Source of the DNA: Amoebidium appalachense
Taxonomy: Eukaryota > Ichthyosporea
Assembly: GCA_963693365.1 (NCBI GenBank)
Contig: CAVNZM010000003.1
Location: 10,726,001 to 10,790,000 of the forward strand
Reading direction: 5' to 3'
Length of the DNA stretch: 64,000 nt
Below are positions 12,118 through 45,717 of this stretch, in pieces (the first letter of the stretch is position 1; each line of letters starts with the position of its first letter). The position numbers and the translations under genes were made by a program. The notes under the pieces were generated by a model. That model made no database searches and was not told the DNA's origin. It worked only from the letters and a program-made list of their open reading frames with translations.

Positions 12118-14023
12118 ATGTCCATTTTGGCTGCCGCAAGGGCTTTTGGTTTCGATGCCTCTCCCTCAATGCACCTTGTTCAAGAGCCATGCCTTACTTT
12201 CCAGCACGCAGCGCAAGTTGGTCCAACTGAAATCTGTGACCTAATCAATCGAAGTTTCAGCAATTACATTGGGGGTTCTGTTCAATATACAGTTGCACGC
12301 TTGTTTGACCATGTGAGGAGAGATGGTGTGGATTTGAATGTCAGCATGGTTGCTCTGGTAGACGATGTTCCTGTAGCCATTGCCCTGGTGGCCAGAAGAG
12401 GCACAGCATCTCGCTTGTCACTACTTGGCGTCGCACCGTCATATAAAGGTGAAGCTTGGTCGAAAAATCCTTTGTGCTGTACACAAACCCTGCCTTTATG
12501 TTTCAGGAGAAGTGCCGAAGTGAGTTATGAAACGTAATCGGCACAGGCACATGTACACGTTATTTATTTTCGGTGTTACTGGGCAAAGTAGGTGTACATT
12601 TTTCTTTCTCGGTTCGCTTTTTTTTCAGTTCGCACACCTATTGTCATAAGATAGACACTTTGGTTGCACACAAAATATACCATTGCTCCGTTGGCCTGAG
12701 AAACATGCCGGCTGTAAAAAGCACAGTTGCCTCAGTGATACGCGATCTGAATGAACACCTAAATATGCTTGACCTGTAATTTGTAGTGGAGCTCGTTCTT
12801 CATTTTACCATTTTTTCCCTCTACTTTTATTCCTTCACTTCCCGCTTTTCTCACTCCCTCACCCTCTCCCCTCCCCGCTGCTCGTGTCCTCGTGAGTACG
12901 GGCTTCCGGTTCCGGTCTGGTCACTGCACCTGAAGGCGGGCGACGGGTTTCTAACCTAAGATTAATTGACAGGTCTCGGGGTGGACTTTCATCTTCTGGA
13001 TGGCCTTTTGCAGCAGTCTCACAATCGTGGCGATGTTTCTTTCTATGCTGAAAGTTTTGCACAGAGCGAAGCAACCCACCGCCTATTTTCTGCCGGGGGG
13101 TTCTCCATCACACAGCAGCTTTTTGGCTATCATCTCGACCAAGGTAGTCCTCCTGCACTGTTGAGACAGATGGAAGTCGGGGCCCTGACAGCACAACTTA
13201 CAGAAATTGACCCCTATCTTGTAGCCATCACCCTGATGGTGCACGGGCCGGCAACCCTTTCTTGGCCAGTTTCGTCCGTAACTGTGACTACTATGGGGCC
13301 CCCGGCATACAGGGTAAGACACCCCTTTCAATTTCGTTGTACATCAGTAATTGTTAACACACACAAATACACACATATGGAAAAAAAATAAAGCACGCAC
13401 ACGCTTTTCTCGCTCGTATTGTCGCACACGCATGTCTTACATTTTGTCAGAGGAGGCACCCCTGGCGATCATTAAGTGACTGTCTTCTATGCCGCTTTAT
13501 CTTTTCCACATGCCATTTTCTATTTTGCCGACACAATTTGGTCCATAATGTTAGTCTTATTCTCCGCAAAGTTTACGGAACAAGATGGTTATCCCCCCCC
13601 CCCCCCCCCCCTTCTGCCCCTCCACCCACCCACTCAACCGTCCATCTTCACAGGGGTCCGTACACGAACCCCGTCCCCTCCTTTTTAAGTTTTGGTTAGA
13701 AACGATAGACCCAACAGACTTACTAATTCTTCTTATCTCTGCAGGGCTATTCGCTCAGTTGCGCCCAAGCCGTAATTACCGACCCGAACCGACCCGTTAT
13801 ATGTCTTCGAGCTCTGATAGTTCCACCCGAGCACCAAAACAAGGGCCATGCAACCCGATTGCTCTTGGCGTTATTGGTGATGTTCCCAGACAGAACGTGG
13901 AATGTGCCTGTTGTGTGCCCAGAACCACAAGTAGGGCACACCAACCTGTTTAAGAGAATTGGATTCGTGCCGGATTCTCTGATCGGGTATTTATGGGAAC
14001 GAAAGTTTAGTCATGCTGCTTGA
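12118..14023 (+). CDS. GNAT-fold N-acetyltransferase, apparently two-lobed
   Basis: Three exons: 12118-12448, 12973-13313, 13745-14023 (stop TGA). Phases are 1 and 0, and together they encode 316 residues with no internal stop. The first lobe has LLGVAPSYKGLGVDFHLLDG across the exon 1/2 junction. This resembles the acetyl-CoA pyrophosphate loop of GNAT enzymes, followed by VSFYAESFAQSEATHRLFSA, which fits the usual strand before the 'N..A..LY...GF' region. The second lobe in exon 3 has LRALIVPPEHQNKGHATRLL, a better match to the Q/RxxGxG/A acyl-CoA motif, then TNLFKRIGFV. Two GNAT-like halves in one chain is inferred from these motifs. Substrate is unknown and nothing in the context identifies it. 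The exon model is well supported; the family call is moderately sure. The start is the first in-frame ATG before the conserved region. Confidence 0.75.
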
Positions 14024-14160
14024 GGTGTATGAAGTGACTTTTATTTTTATTTTTCGAAGGACTCGCGCATTTTGGTGGGGGATACGGTGGGTTGGTCAGG
14101 GTAGAGCTAAGCGAGCCCTCCCCCAGAGGCAGATATGGAGGTGGGAGGGGGAGGGGGGCT

Positions 14161-14191
<31 letters not shown>

Positions 14192-14796
14192 AGGGGGGGG
14201 GAGGGGGGGGGGGAGGGGGAGGGGGGAGGGGGGGGGGGGGGGGGGCTTGACGAGGGGGGGAAAGGGGTGGGCATGTCTGGCAAAGCAAACGAGACAAGCT
14301 GTTTTTTCTGTGACGGCAGCGCACTGTATATCGAACCAAAGAGGCGAACGGGGTTTGAGCTTGTGTACAGTAGGTGTAGCTGTGATGAATGTAAGTTTAG
14401 ATCGATATATCTAGCTACTGGTCTGGGGTGTAACTGATCGAGAGTGTAACCGAATATTAGAGTAGAACGGTGTGTGCCAAAGACTAGGTGAAGATGTAAA
14501 ACCACGTGAATTGGAAGGCTCACTCAAACAAAGAAGTTACTGTACCAGCCTAATATGACAATGAGATAAATTCTGGCACACGCATGCTTCCCTTCCTCCC
14601 AGACCCCCCCTCCCCTCCCCCCCCCCCCTCCCCCTCCCCCCCGCCCCCACAACCACCACCATCCCGATGGCATGCCACCACCGGAAACCACGATCAGCAC
14701 ACACACCGTGTACATCTTGATGCGCATGCTTTCAGCGTGGTGTGAGAAAGAGCCCACTGAGGTACGTTTTATTTTCCGCTTGACAAACGCTATTCG

Positions 14797-14841
<45 letters not shown>

Positions 14842-15247
14842 CCTTTCTGCAAGAGGCTGTGCAGTTTTCACTGAGTTTCCACACGCGGCACGAACAACCA
14901 CGATTGGCGGGCCTAACGTGAAAGGTACAAGCCAAAAATAGCTTTTTCAGACGAGCATGATTTTACACCAATCGTGTTGTGCCTCAATTGCGCCAAAAAG
15001 CCTTTTAAGGCAATAATTTTCTCTGGAAACTGAGGCGCTTCTGTCAGGTGTAACGGCCAGATGCGGCACATAAAAAGCTTTTTTTTGGTCTTGAGTCAGT
15101 GCTTACGGGTGTGATTTCGGCCTCAAACTGATATTGGGCTTGAAACTTTCTTGGTTACACCCTATTTTCGTTTTCTTGCATATAGCACTGCCTGTTTCCC
15201 GTTCCCTGTTTTTTATATAGCTCAGAAGGTCGGTTAGAGCAATCAAC
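14024..15247. other. Intergenic: G-rich block, (CT)n, possible TATA-like promoter
   Basis: Contains G/A-rich homopolymer DNA (14137-14262), a C-rich block (14604-14650) and (CT)n at 14801-14839. The last 300 bp are unique, AT-rich sequence. A TATA-like element TTTTATATAG lies at about 15210-15219, roughly 30 bases before the ligase ATG; if used, the 5' leader would be very short. No gene seen. Confidence 0.45.
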
Positions 15248-23981
<8,734 letters not shown>

Positions 23982-24608
23982 TGCAAATTCCCGTACTTTT
24001 GATATCCGGAATTTCAATTTTTAACTTTGAACCATTGACATTGTGACAGGGAACCGCCATTTTTCCATAAAATTCTGCCCCAACGACGAGAGCGTTTCGT
24101 TAGAAAAAAAATGGAAGCCTTTAAAATCTAGCATTTATGTTTGCGCAAAGCGTCGTTTTTACACTATTTTGTATATGTATTGGGTTAGATAAAGTTTATT
24201 GTACCCAGGTTGATAATGTGAAAGAAGGGCTAGGACCCTCCCCAACGACATATGCCTGCACATATCGACTGTGTGTTTGGCTTTTTCTCAGATGAATAAA
24301 AGATGTTTTGAGATGTTTTGTGCACCCAAGGATGATATGGTCACCAAAGAGTGTGCGCCACGGCCTGGTAGCCGTCAACATAGGCTTATGTGTGTGTCAT
24401 TATTTAGATCATATATTCATTTATCTAATAGTTACAACACATACAAATAGACATACGTGTGTCAGGAAGGGGAAGGGGGGGGGGGGGGGTTGGGGGGGGG
24501 ATTGTGTGATGTTTTATGATGTTTGGTCCTGTCTGTCTATTTCCACCTACTTGTGTTCGTGGCAGGCACAGTCACACTAGGCAGAAACAGCGCTATCACA
24601 AACTAAAT
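23982..24608 (+). other. Short spacer between the two oxalate genes; AATAAA signal
   Basis: Only about 630 bp separate the ligase stop from the first decarboxylase ATG. A canonical AATAAA lies at 24295-24300, suitable for ligase polyadenylation. A short G run (24477-24500) follows. That leaves about 300 bp for the decarboxylase promoter and leader. Confidence 0.6.
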
Positions 24609-34494
<9,886 letters not shown>

Positions 34495-35105
34495 GCTGTT
34501 TCGTTGGCCAAAAATCATGCAGTCGCCCCATGTGCTTATATCGGCATAAGGCAACTCTTTTCCACTTGCTTTCTTATTTTAAAAAATGTGAAGCAGGTTA
34601 TAAATACTATGTAAACGAGCTGTCTGTATTTTGATAGTTAGGTTTTTTTTTTTTTTTATGGAAGTGAAAATAGCACGTGCATTGTTATCTTATTTTTGAC
34701 ACAGTGCGCTAGACTTTTCTTGTGCTTTTACGGTCGGGAGCAGCACCTAAATGGGTGATCCGGCTGATTGTATATCAGCTACTTTGCATTTTGTTCTCTT
34801 TTTTGTACGTCTCTCTTTTTTTTTTCTTCCTTGTATAATACAGCCTATGGCTCGTCGTACTTAGGTACAGGTGAATACAGAAGTGACAGCCTGGTGTGCA
34901 AATGCTGCCCCTTCCCTCTTCCCTTCTCCCCTCCCCCCCTCCCCCCTCCCCCCTCCCCCCCCCCCCCCTCCCCCCCCTCCCCCTCCCCCCCCCCCCCTCC
35001 CCCCCCCCCCTCCCCCCCCCCCTCCCCCCCTCCCCCCCCCCCCCCCCTCCCCCCCCCCTCCCCCCTCCCCCCCCCCTCCCCCCCTCCCCCCTCCCCCCCC
35101 CCCCC

Positions 35106-35143
<38 letters not shown>

Positions 35144-35211
35144 GGTTCCCCTCCCTACACACACACGTCCGCGCACTCGCATACACGAATGTGGGCCCAG
35201 GCACACGCACG

Positions 35212-35246
<35 letters not shown>

Positions 35247-35493
35247 TACCCATTCCACACACCCCATATCAAGGCATCTGCTCAAACTCTCCCCATCTCC
35301 GGCCCCTCGATCCTAGCTAGATGGTGCACGGGGCCATACGGTGCTCTGCTTTATTGCGTGTTTGTACACGTTTGTCGTATTTGGATATGTGTGCGTGTGG
35401 TGTGATACGTGTGGTTGTCTGTGCATGCATGACCAATATTGTGAGAACGTGTTCCCCTTTTTCAAAGTTTGTGTGGTTGTGTCACCGTGTGTT

Positions 35494-35579
<86 letters not shown>

Positions 35580-36450
35580 GGGGGGGGGGCGTGTGTGTCT
35601 GTTTACGTCTGTGTGATCGCGATGCGTGTGTGCGTTCCACTGCCCGGCTTCCGGCGGTGTGCACGTTACATGGAGTGCTTAGTTGGTGAGAGAGAGTCTG
35701 CATGTTTTGTGTCTCTGTCTACGTTTGCGTGTGTGTGTGTGTGTGTGTGTGTACGCGTGGGTGTGGGTGTGATGGCGTCGTTTTCCCGGAACATGTGTGT
35801 GAGATGCGTGTCGTGACATGCCGACGATGCCGTGGCCACGTGGCCAGTACCGTGGTCCCGGAACTCCGAAGATCCACTAACAAACAACAACATTGATGTT
35901 GGCCAATCCGATCGTGCGGACATTCCTATTGGATCTAAGCGCATCCCTTGAAGCATTATGATTGGATCCCAGGAATTCTTCTGGGATCTTCTGCATTCTT
36001 CTAAGACTTCTTGGGAATCCGAATGCTCTCCCACGCACGTACGCTCACGTGCCATGTCGCCATTCTCACCCATTAGAGCTCTAGCTAACACACAGGCACG
36101 CATCCCTACATCACAGCGTTTACTCTCAACCAAAACGTCAATCTTGCATCATTTCGTTCCTGTCTTGCAAACTACGCTCTTCTCTTTGGCTAGCTCCTGT
36201 TTGAAAAGAAGTTCAAGTTACATCAGTCGCCGGCGGGTTCTGTTTTGTAGTTCAACCCCGCATTCTCCTTTCAGGACGAGTTCGCTACAGTTCTTTTTCT
36301 GCTATCAATCAACTGTGGCACTCTTCCCAATATCTTTTTCAGTCTCGTAGCACAGCTTGTATGTCGATTCTTCTCTGCACTAATACTCCTTTCTTTCCCT
36401 TGTTTTGAACCCACTCAATTCTCACTGCTAATCGAAGTCCACCAACGAAA
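34495..36450. other. Intergenic between decarboxylase and ornithine decarboxylase
   Basis: Holds a 240-bp C-rich tract (34904-35142), (TG)n with a G run (35506-35589) and another (TG)n (35730-35752). From 35800 the sequence is unique and likely carries the ornithine decarboxylase promoter. CCAAT-type boxes occur at about 35903 (CCAAT) and 35959 (ATTGG). A 15-codon upstream ORF (ATG at about 36360) would lie in the leader if transcription starts above it. Confidence 0.5.
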
Positions 36451-37971
36451 ATGGCTGCCTCCAACCAGCTCGGCAACATGTCCAGCCTCCTCAAGAGCAA
36501 AATCAACGAGGATCCAAACGTTGACCACTCCCTCTTCATGGTAGACATTGGAGAGGTAATTCGCAAGCACAGAGAGTTCCAAGCCCACCTTCCCCGTGTC
36601 TCTCCCTTCTACGCTGTCAAGTGCAACCCAGACTTTGCCATCCTTCGCACCCTCTCAACCCTCGGCCTCGGTTTTGACTGCGCCAGCCCCACAGAGATAG
36701 ACACAGTCCTTTCCATGGGTGTTGATGCGTCCAGAATTATTTACGCAAACCCGTGCAAGTCAATGGCAGCTCTCAAGCACGCTCTCAAGGCAGGCGTCAA
36801 GCTGATGACTTTTGACAACGAAGACGAACTCCGAAAGATAAAAACCACGTTTCCTTCGGCCAAGCTCGTTCTGCGCATTCTCGTTGAAGACGGGCACTCT
36901 ATCCTTGCTCTGGGAAAGAAATTTGGTGCCCACCCTCAACGTGCTTGGCCACTCCTGTCGCTTGCAAGGGAACTTTCCCTCGATGTTGTTGGTGTGTCGT
37001 TTCACGTCGGCTCAGGGTGCGAGTGTCCAGAAGCCTTTACAGAGGCTGTGAAGAGCGCACGTTCAGTGTTTGACATCGGCAAGGAAATCGGCTTTAACTT
37101 CACTCTTCTGGACGTGGGTGGTGGGTTTCCAGGCACAGAGGACGTAGTCACGTTCGAGCAAGTTAGCAGCACCCTCTCAAAGGCTCTGAACACGTTTTTC
37201 CCCTCGTCCAACGCTACCACTCAATCTAGCAGCAGCAGCAACACCTCCAACGTGCACATCATTGCCGAGCCTGGTCGTTTCTACGCCACATCCTCCCACA
37301 CCCTTGCCCTCAGTGTCATTGGTCGTCGCCGTGTTGAAAACACGCAGCAGAAACAACGTTCCACCGCTAGCCCACACCATCTTGCCGCTATTCCTCCTAC
37401 ACCCACCTCGGCACCAGACAGCGGGTTCGTGACCTCGCAAAGCAGCACGGTCGGACCCATCTTCACATTCGACTCGAAAGATCCTTGGGACACGGCCACC
37501 AACACCGACGTGTCGTTCATGTACTATATCAACGATGGTGTTTGGGGCAACCTTAACAACACTCTGTTTGAACACACTACCCTTCACCCCCGCATCGTCA
37601 GCAAGAGCAACCTCACACGCACTGGCGGGCGTCCCCGGCGTGGGAGTTCCGTGGTCAGTCGTGTGCACATCCACGTTCAGGCACCCCACGAGGACGAGCG
37701 AAACGAGAACAACACCTATGTTTCTTCGCTGTGGGGTCCCACGTGTGATAGCCTTGACTGCATGGCCAAGGAAATTGCCCTGCCCGAGCTTCAGGTTGGT
37801 GACTGGCTCCTTCTGGAAAACATGGGAGCATACACCAAGGCCCTCGTGACACACTTCAACGGCATGCCCCCTGCGCGCTGCTACTACGTCAACACCGAAC
37901 ATGAAAATGCACCTGAGGTGAACGTGCTGGGTCTGAAAATGGTGCCCAAAACAGAGGCAGAGTTGCTGTGA
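36451..37971 (+). CDS. ODC: Ornithine decarboxylase (PLP, group IV), intronless
   Basis: Converts ornithine to putrescine, the entry step of polyamine synthesis. One uninterrupted 506-residue frame. Family motifs: FYAVKCNPD with the PLP lysine at residue 57, SFHVGSGC (183-190), GGGFPG (223-228), EPGRFY (273-278), YYINDGVWG (359-366) and WGPTCDSLD (428-436), whose Cys432 corresponds to the catalytic cysteine of animal ODC. HVGSGC and the Cys/Asp of WGPTCDSLD argue for ODC rather than antizyme inhibitor or diaminopimelate/arginine decarboxylase. It is about 45 residues longer than mammalian ODC. The extra length is in low-complexity, Ser/Thr/Gln-rich inserts at about 254-267 and 295-350 and a loop at about 387-422. 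It is the only clearly intact single-exon gene here, in contrast to its intron-rich neighbours. Confidence 0.95.
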   Translation: MAASNQLGNMSSLLKSKINEDPNVDHSLFMVDIGEVIRKHREFQAHLPRVSPFYAVKCNPDFAILRTLSTLGLGFDCASPTEIDTVLSMGVDASRIIYANPCKSMAALKHALKAGVKLMTFDNEDELRKIKTTFPSAKLVLRILVEDGHSILALGKKFGAHPQRAWPLLSLARELSLDVVGVSFHVGSGCECPEAFTEAVKSARSVFDIGKEIGFNFTLLDVGGGFPGTEDVVTFEQVSSTLSKALNTFFPSSNATTQSSSSSNTSNVHIIAEPGRFYATSSHTLALSVIGRRRVENTQQKQRSTASPHHLAAIPPTPTSAPDSGFVTSQSSTVGPIFTFDSKDPWDTATNTDVSFMYYINDGVWGNLNNTLFEHTTLHPRIVSKSNLTRTGGRPRRGSSVVSRVHIHVQAPHEDERNENNTYVSSLWGPTCDSLDCMAKEIALPELQVGDWLLLENMGAYTKALVTHFNGMPPARCYYVNTEHENAPEVNVLGLKMVPKTEAELL

Positions 37972-41944
<3,973 letters not shown>

Positions 41945-42505
41945 TTGGACTGCCACTTACTTATTAGACATGTACACAATCACAAGATAATTACGCAATA
42001 TAACAAATGGAAAAAGATACCACACGACACCAGACCCGATGAAAGCATACACCTTGAAAAACTAAGCCTTATGTCTCGTCTTATATATAATGACCGCCTT
42101 AACCATACTGCCAAATATGGCACTCGCAAATGTGTAACACCTAAATACATATTACCTTCCTGTAGAATTGGTCTTTCTCTAGCTGATGGTATTATTGATC
42201 ACATACCACGCTTTTACTGTACACGTGCTATATAGTGGAGATCTAATAAGTATAAGGTGGCATCGTTTGCATGCCCAATTAACACACAAACACACCAGTT
42301 TAAACGGTCATGTATCGCCAAATGTAGTTTGATAGACCACATAATACCGCAACACACACACGTCACATTCACAACAGACACCCAGAAAGATAGCCTACCT
42401 AAAAATTACAACATCCTTGATTTTATACTAGTAAACACGCGAAACTACGACCTGTTTATTAGATGTATTGATTGGCTTGAGAAACACATCATTACAAAAT
42501 TCTAG
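41945..42505 (+). pseudogene. Decayed coding-like fragment, one in-frame TAG
   Basis: A single plus-strand frame stays open for about 186 codons except for a TAG at 42233-42235. The composition is AT-rich and not repeat-like, unlike its surroundings. The C-terminal part, ending DYLFIRCIDWLEKHI-like (actual: YDLFIRCIDWLEKHIITKF), reads like real protein. I do not recognise a family. It is directly followed by (CG)n(CA)n and then an A-rich tract at 42658, an arrangement seen at some retrotransposon 3' ends. A truncated retroelement ORF is a guess. Confidence 0.4.
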
Positions 42506-42515
42506 CGCGCGCGCG

Positions 42516-42595
<80 letters not shown>
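42506..42595 (+). repeat. (CG)n then (CA)n tract
   Basis: Nine or so CG dinucleotides passing into about 35 CA units. Alternating purine-pyrimidine sequence of this kind favours Z-DNA. Similar CG/CA junctions are at 39674-39696, 49499-49511 and 53579-53592. Confidence 0.9.
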
Positions 42596-42600
<5 letters not shown>

Positions 42601-45600
42601 ACACAGACACACACCCAAACACAACCAGCTGATACCGAGTGTCCCAGGGGAGCCCGAAAAAAAAAAAAAAAAAAAAAAACAAAAAAAAACGGGGAACCCC
42701 AACTAATTGATTTTTCTTAGTCTTTATGGTGTCTCGTAGAGAAAGTAAATATAATCATCACCCGACAGCTATGTACGTGATCATGATATACCGCTGAGGG
42801 GATTTTCCGAGCAAACCCCCCCCATACCTGAGACTGGTCTCTCTTTTGCCTCGAGTAAACAGCGTAAACCCCTGAATAATATCTGTCTAAAGTAGCGGTA
42901 CGGGACAGGGGGGGCGGGGGTCTATTTCTTATATGAGCAGTGTCCGTAATACCATTCTATGTAAGCCTTTTGAGTGTTTCTTTTATGGTCATGCAAATAC
43001 AAGTGAGGGGATAAAAATGGGAGGAGGCTTAAACCCGAAGACAACTTTACTAGGTGGAAGGAGGGGAGGGGGGAAGGGGGGGTGTAGGGGCGGAGAACGT
43101 TGCATCTTGCAGCTAGGCCCTAGGTGTGTGTGGATAAGTGGCAGAGAGAGACGGGGGGGGGGGGAGGGGGGGGGAAGAAAAAGAGAGAGGGGGAAAAAGA
43201 AAAGGGGGAGAAGGGGGAGGCCTTGGGAAAGGGGAAGAGCAAAAAAGAGATAGGGAAAGCAAGAGACGCGGGAAGTGGGGTGGTGGCCGTGGTGGTACTA
43301 CGTAGGTGATGCTGGTTGGTTGGTTGGTTGGTCTTTGGGGGAAGGGAAGGGAAAAGGAGGGAGGAGGAGGGGGGGGGGGGGGGGGGGGGAGGAGGAAGGA
43401 ATCCCATATACTCCATCTTTTTCGCAACGTTAACGAGGCAAACTCCTTAATCCCAAGCCTTATTTATAATGTCTGAAGGATGGTAAGCCGGTGATGCCTG
43501 TACCAAGCGTGGGGAAAGGGGTGTGGGGTAGGGTTGTGCACGTGTTAGTGTTTCAGATTCTCCACGCCTGTGGGCATGAGCATGTGCGTTTGCATGTGTA
43601 TGCATGCGCTTAAGAGGTATGTTTTCGTTTTTTTTTCCCCTTCCTTTGTTTCTTTTTGGGAGTGGCAGTGGGGAATGGAGTGGAAGGAGAGCCTAAGAGA
43701 GAGGAGAGCGAGCGGATGCTTGAGGCATGTGAGGGGGGATGGGAGAGGGGGGGGGAGGGGGGGAGGGGGTAGATTAAGGTGGAGGTGAAGGATTCAAGAT
43801 TGTTGGGACGCACAATATCCTACTGCAAGAACGAACACCGAGGAAAGTTGGGCACAACCTCCATCACAAGCACCGTGACGAACCATGCAAACAGCCCTTA
43901 CCTGGAGGCACTAATTTAGGTCCACAAGACCCGGTGGTCCTGCTCTTGAAAGCAGAGACTGAGGCCACGGGCAAGAGGCGAGCACAACCAATGGGAAGAA
44001 AAAAAAAAAAAAGAAAAAAAAACTACGTTCGGCGTGCATTTCGCGCCCATTTCGTGGGCGGTTACGCTATTTTGTTAAAACTTGGCGCATGATATTTTAG
44101 CCTTTTTTGTGTTACACTAACCCCAAAAGGAAGTCCAACCCCCGGGGGGGTTGTTAAAGCCACTATCCGCCTCCGCCACCGAGAGCCGGCCGACAGGCTC
44201 CCCACTGGTGACATGTGGCGCCTTCCGGATCCCGGCCCGCGGGCCTTGCGGCCGGCGCGATCATCCGCAATTGCGATAACAGCAGGGTTCAAGCAAGAAA
44301 AGCAGAAAACAAAACAAAACAAAAAAAAAAGAAATGGCTTACACTCAATATTCGGTGCGTTTTTCAAGGGCAGGAGAGGGGAATGGTGCCGTGCACAATC
44401 CGGGCTCGCTCCAACATCCAGATCCGAGGCCCGGGGCCCCGGGGGCCGGGCAAGGCGCGCTATTCTACTGTATTAGATCTTACGTTCCAAAGATAAACTA
44501 AACCAATCACAACGGAGTAATATCCCCCATAGTCTGCTGCACTGAGGTATATTTAGGTTATACCGGTGTTATGGCATAGGGGCCTGCACTCCGAGCTGAA
44601 CCCCTCTCTGTACCACACCGTCTTTTGAAGCCTTTGATTGGAATGGCGAGGGAAGGAATATGTTTCTTCCAATCATCTAATAGGCTTCTATAAATTTTTT
44701 AAGATATCGTTGTAAAACATTCAAGCTTGAAGCTTCAAAGCCTAGGAATATCTAGCGACTTTCTGCCGGAAAATGATGAACATGATCATGAAAAAGGAAA
44801 TTTTAATTTCTAACATATGTTTGGGAAGTTCAATGGGAACGACGTCGGTGACATGCCGTTCATCGAAGGTGTGTCAAGATGAATTTAGGACCCCTGCTAA
44901 CACTGGGGCAATGAGGATTTCATATGTTATGGTCATAAAATATGAAGCACACACACATATATATGCATACACAAGCTCTCTGCATGATCACACCCCTGCC
45001 TGATGGGAATATCGCTGGTATCCAAAATATTCTCGACACCCCTACATACCAGATTCTAAGGAGATAGATAAAAGCAGCCATGCATATTCACCAGCAAGTG
45101 GCATGGTCCGCATATGCATGGCATATATGCATAGGCCTAGGATCCAAAGACTGACAGAGTCTGCGCCTCTCTGGCATACATACAACAGTCGAAAGCAGCC
45201 TGAGTGTGCTGCGGCTCGTCTATGACAGATGTGGAGTCTTTGTTTGAAAAAACAACGAGCTTTTGCGTTGATTTTTTCGATGTGTAATTACAGCTGTAGG
45301 CACCTCGGAGTCCGCCTTCCACTTTGTGAAATAGTTGCCGAACACAAGGATTTCTGTGAAGAAAGTTATCATGAACTGGTCATCGTGAACGAACAATCAA
45401 CAAATAGATTAGGGGTGTTTAGGTAACAAACCCTATAACAAGAAGCAGCACGCAATATGTGCGAGAAACACCATTACCATACTGTTGCCTAAATCTACGA
45501 CCTAAGTAAAGCACTCCTTGCACATGGCGTAGCCCTACACGCCTACCTTTCTTCACCTCTCTATCTCTCTCTCTCACTCACTCATTCCCCATCTGCCTTT

Positions 45601-45717
45601 TCAAATTGATTCACACATTATCAACTAAACCCTCACCACAACCATTTTCTCTTCCCCCCTTCTAAAGGGACCCCCTGTAAACAAATAGGCGTTGCTAGCT
45701 AGACACACGTTTCTAAA
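42596..45717. other. Intergenic region, mostly unique sequence
   Basis: Holds an A-rich tract (42658-42690), purine-rich DNA (43060-43400), a GC-rich island with CCCGGGGCCCCGGGG-type palindrome (44120-44465), an inverted repeat with arms GATTGGAA/TTCCAATC near 44635-44680, and AT-rich sequence to 45700. No gene or RNA gene recognised. The last 200 bp include a short (CT)n and probably the promoter of the membrane protein gene. Confidence 0.5.

Noticed and set aside
36360-36407. Upstream ORF controlling ornithine decarboxylase translation
   Set aside because: The transcription start is unknown, so its presence in the mRNA cannot be shown; mentioned only as a possibility.
44040-44480. GC-rich segment considered as a tRNA or rRNA fragment
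   Set aside because: No tRNA B-box or cloverleaf could be drawn and no familiar rRNA core sequence is present.
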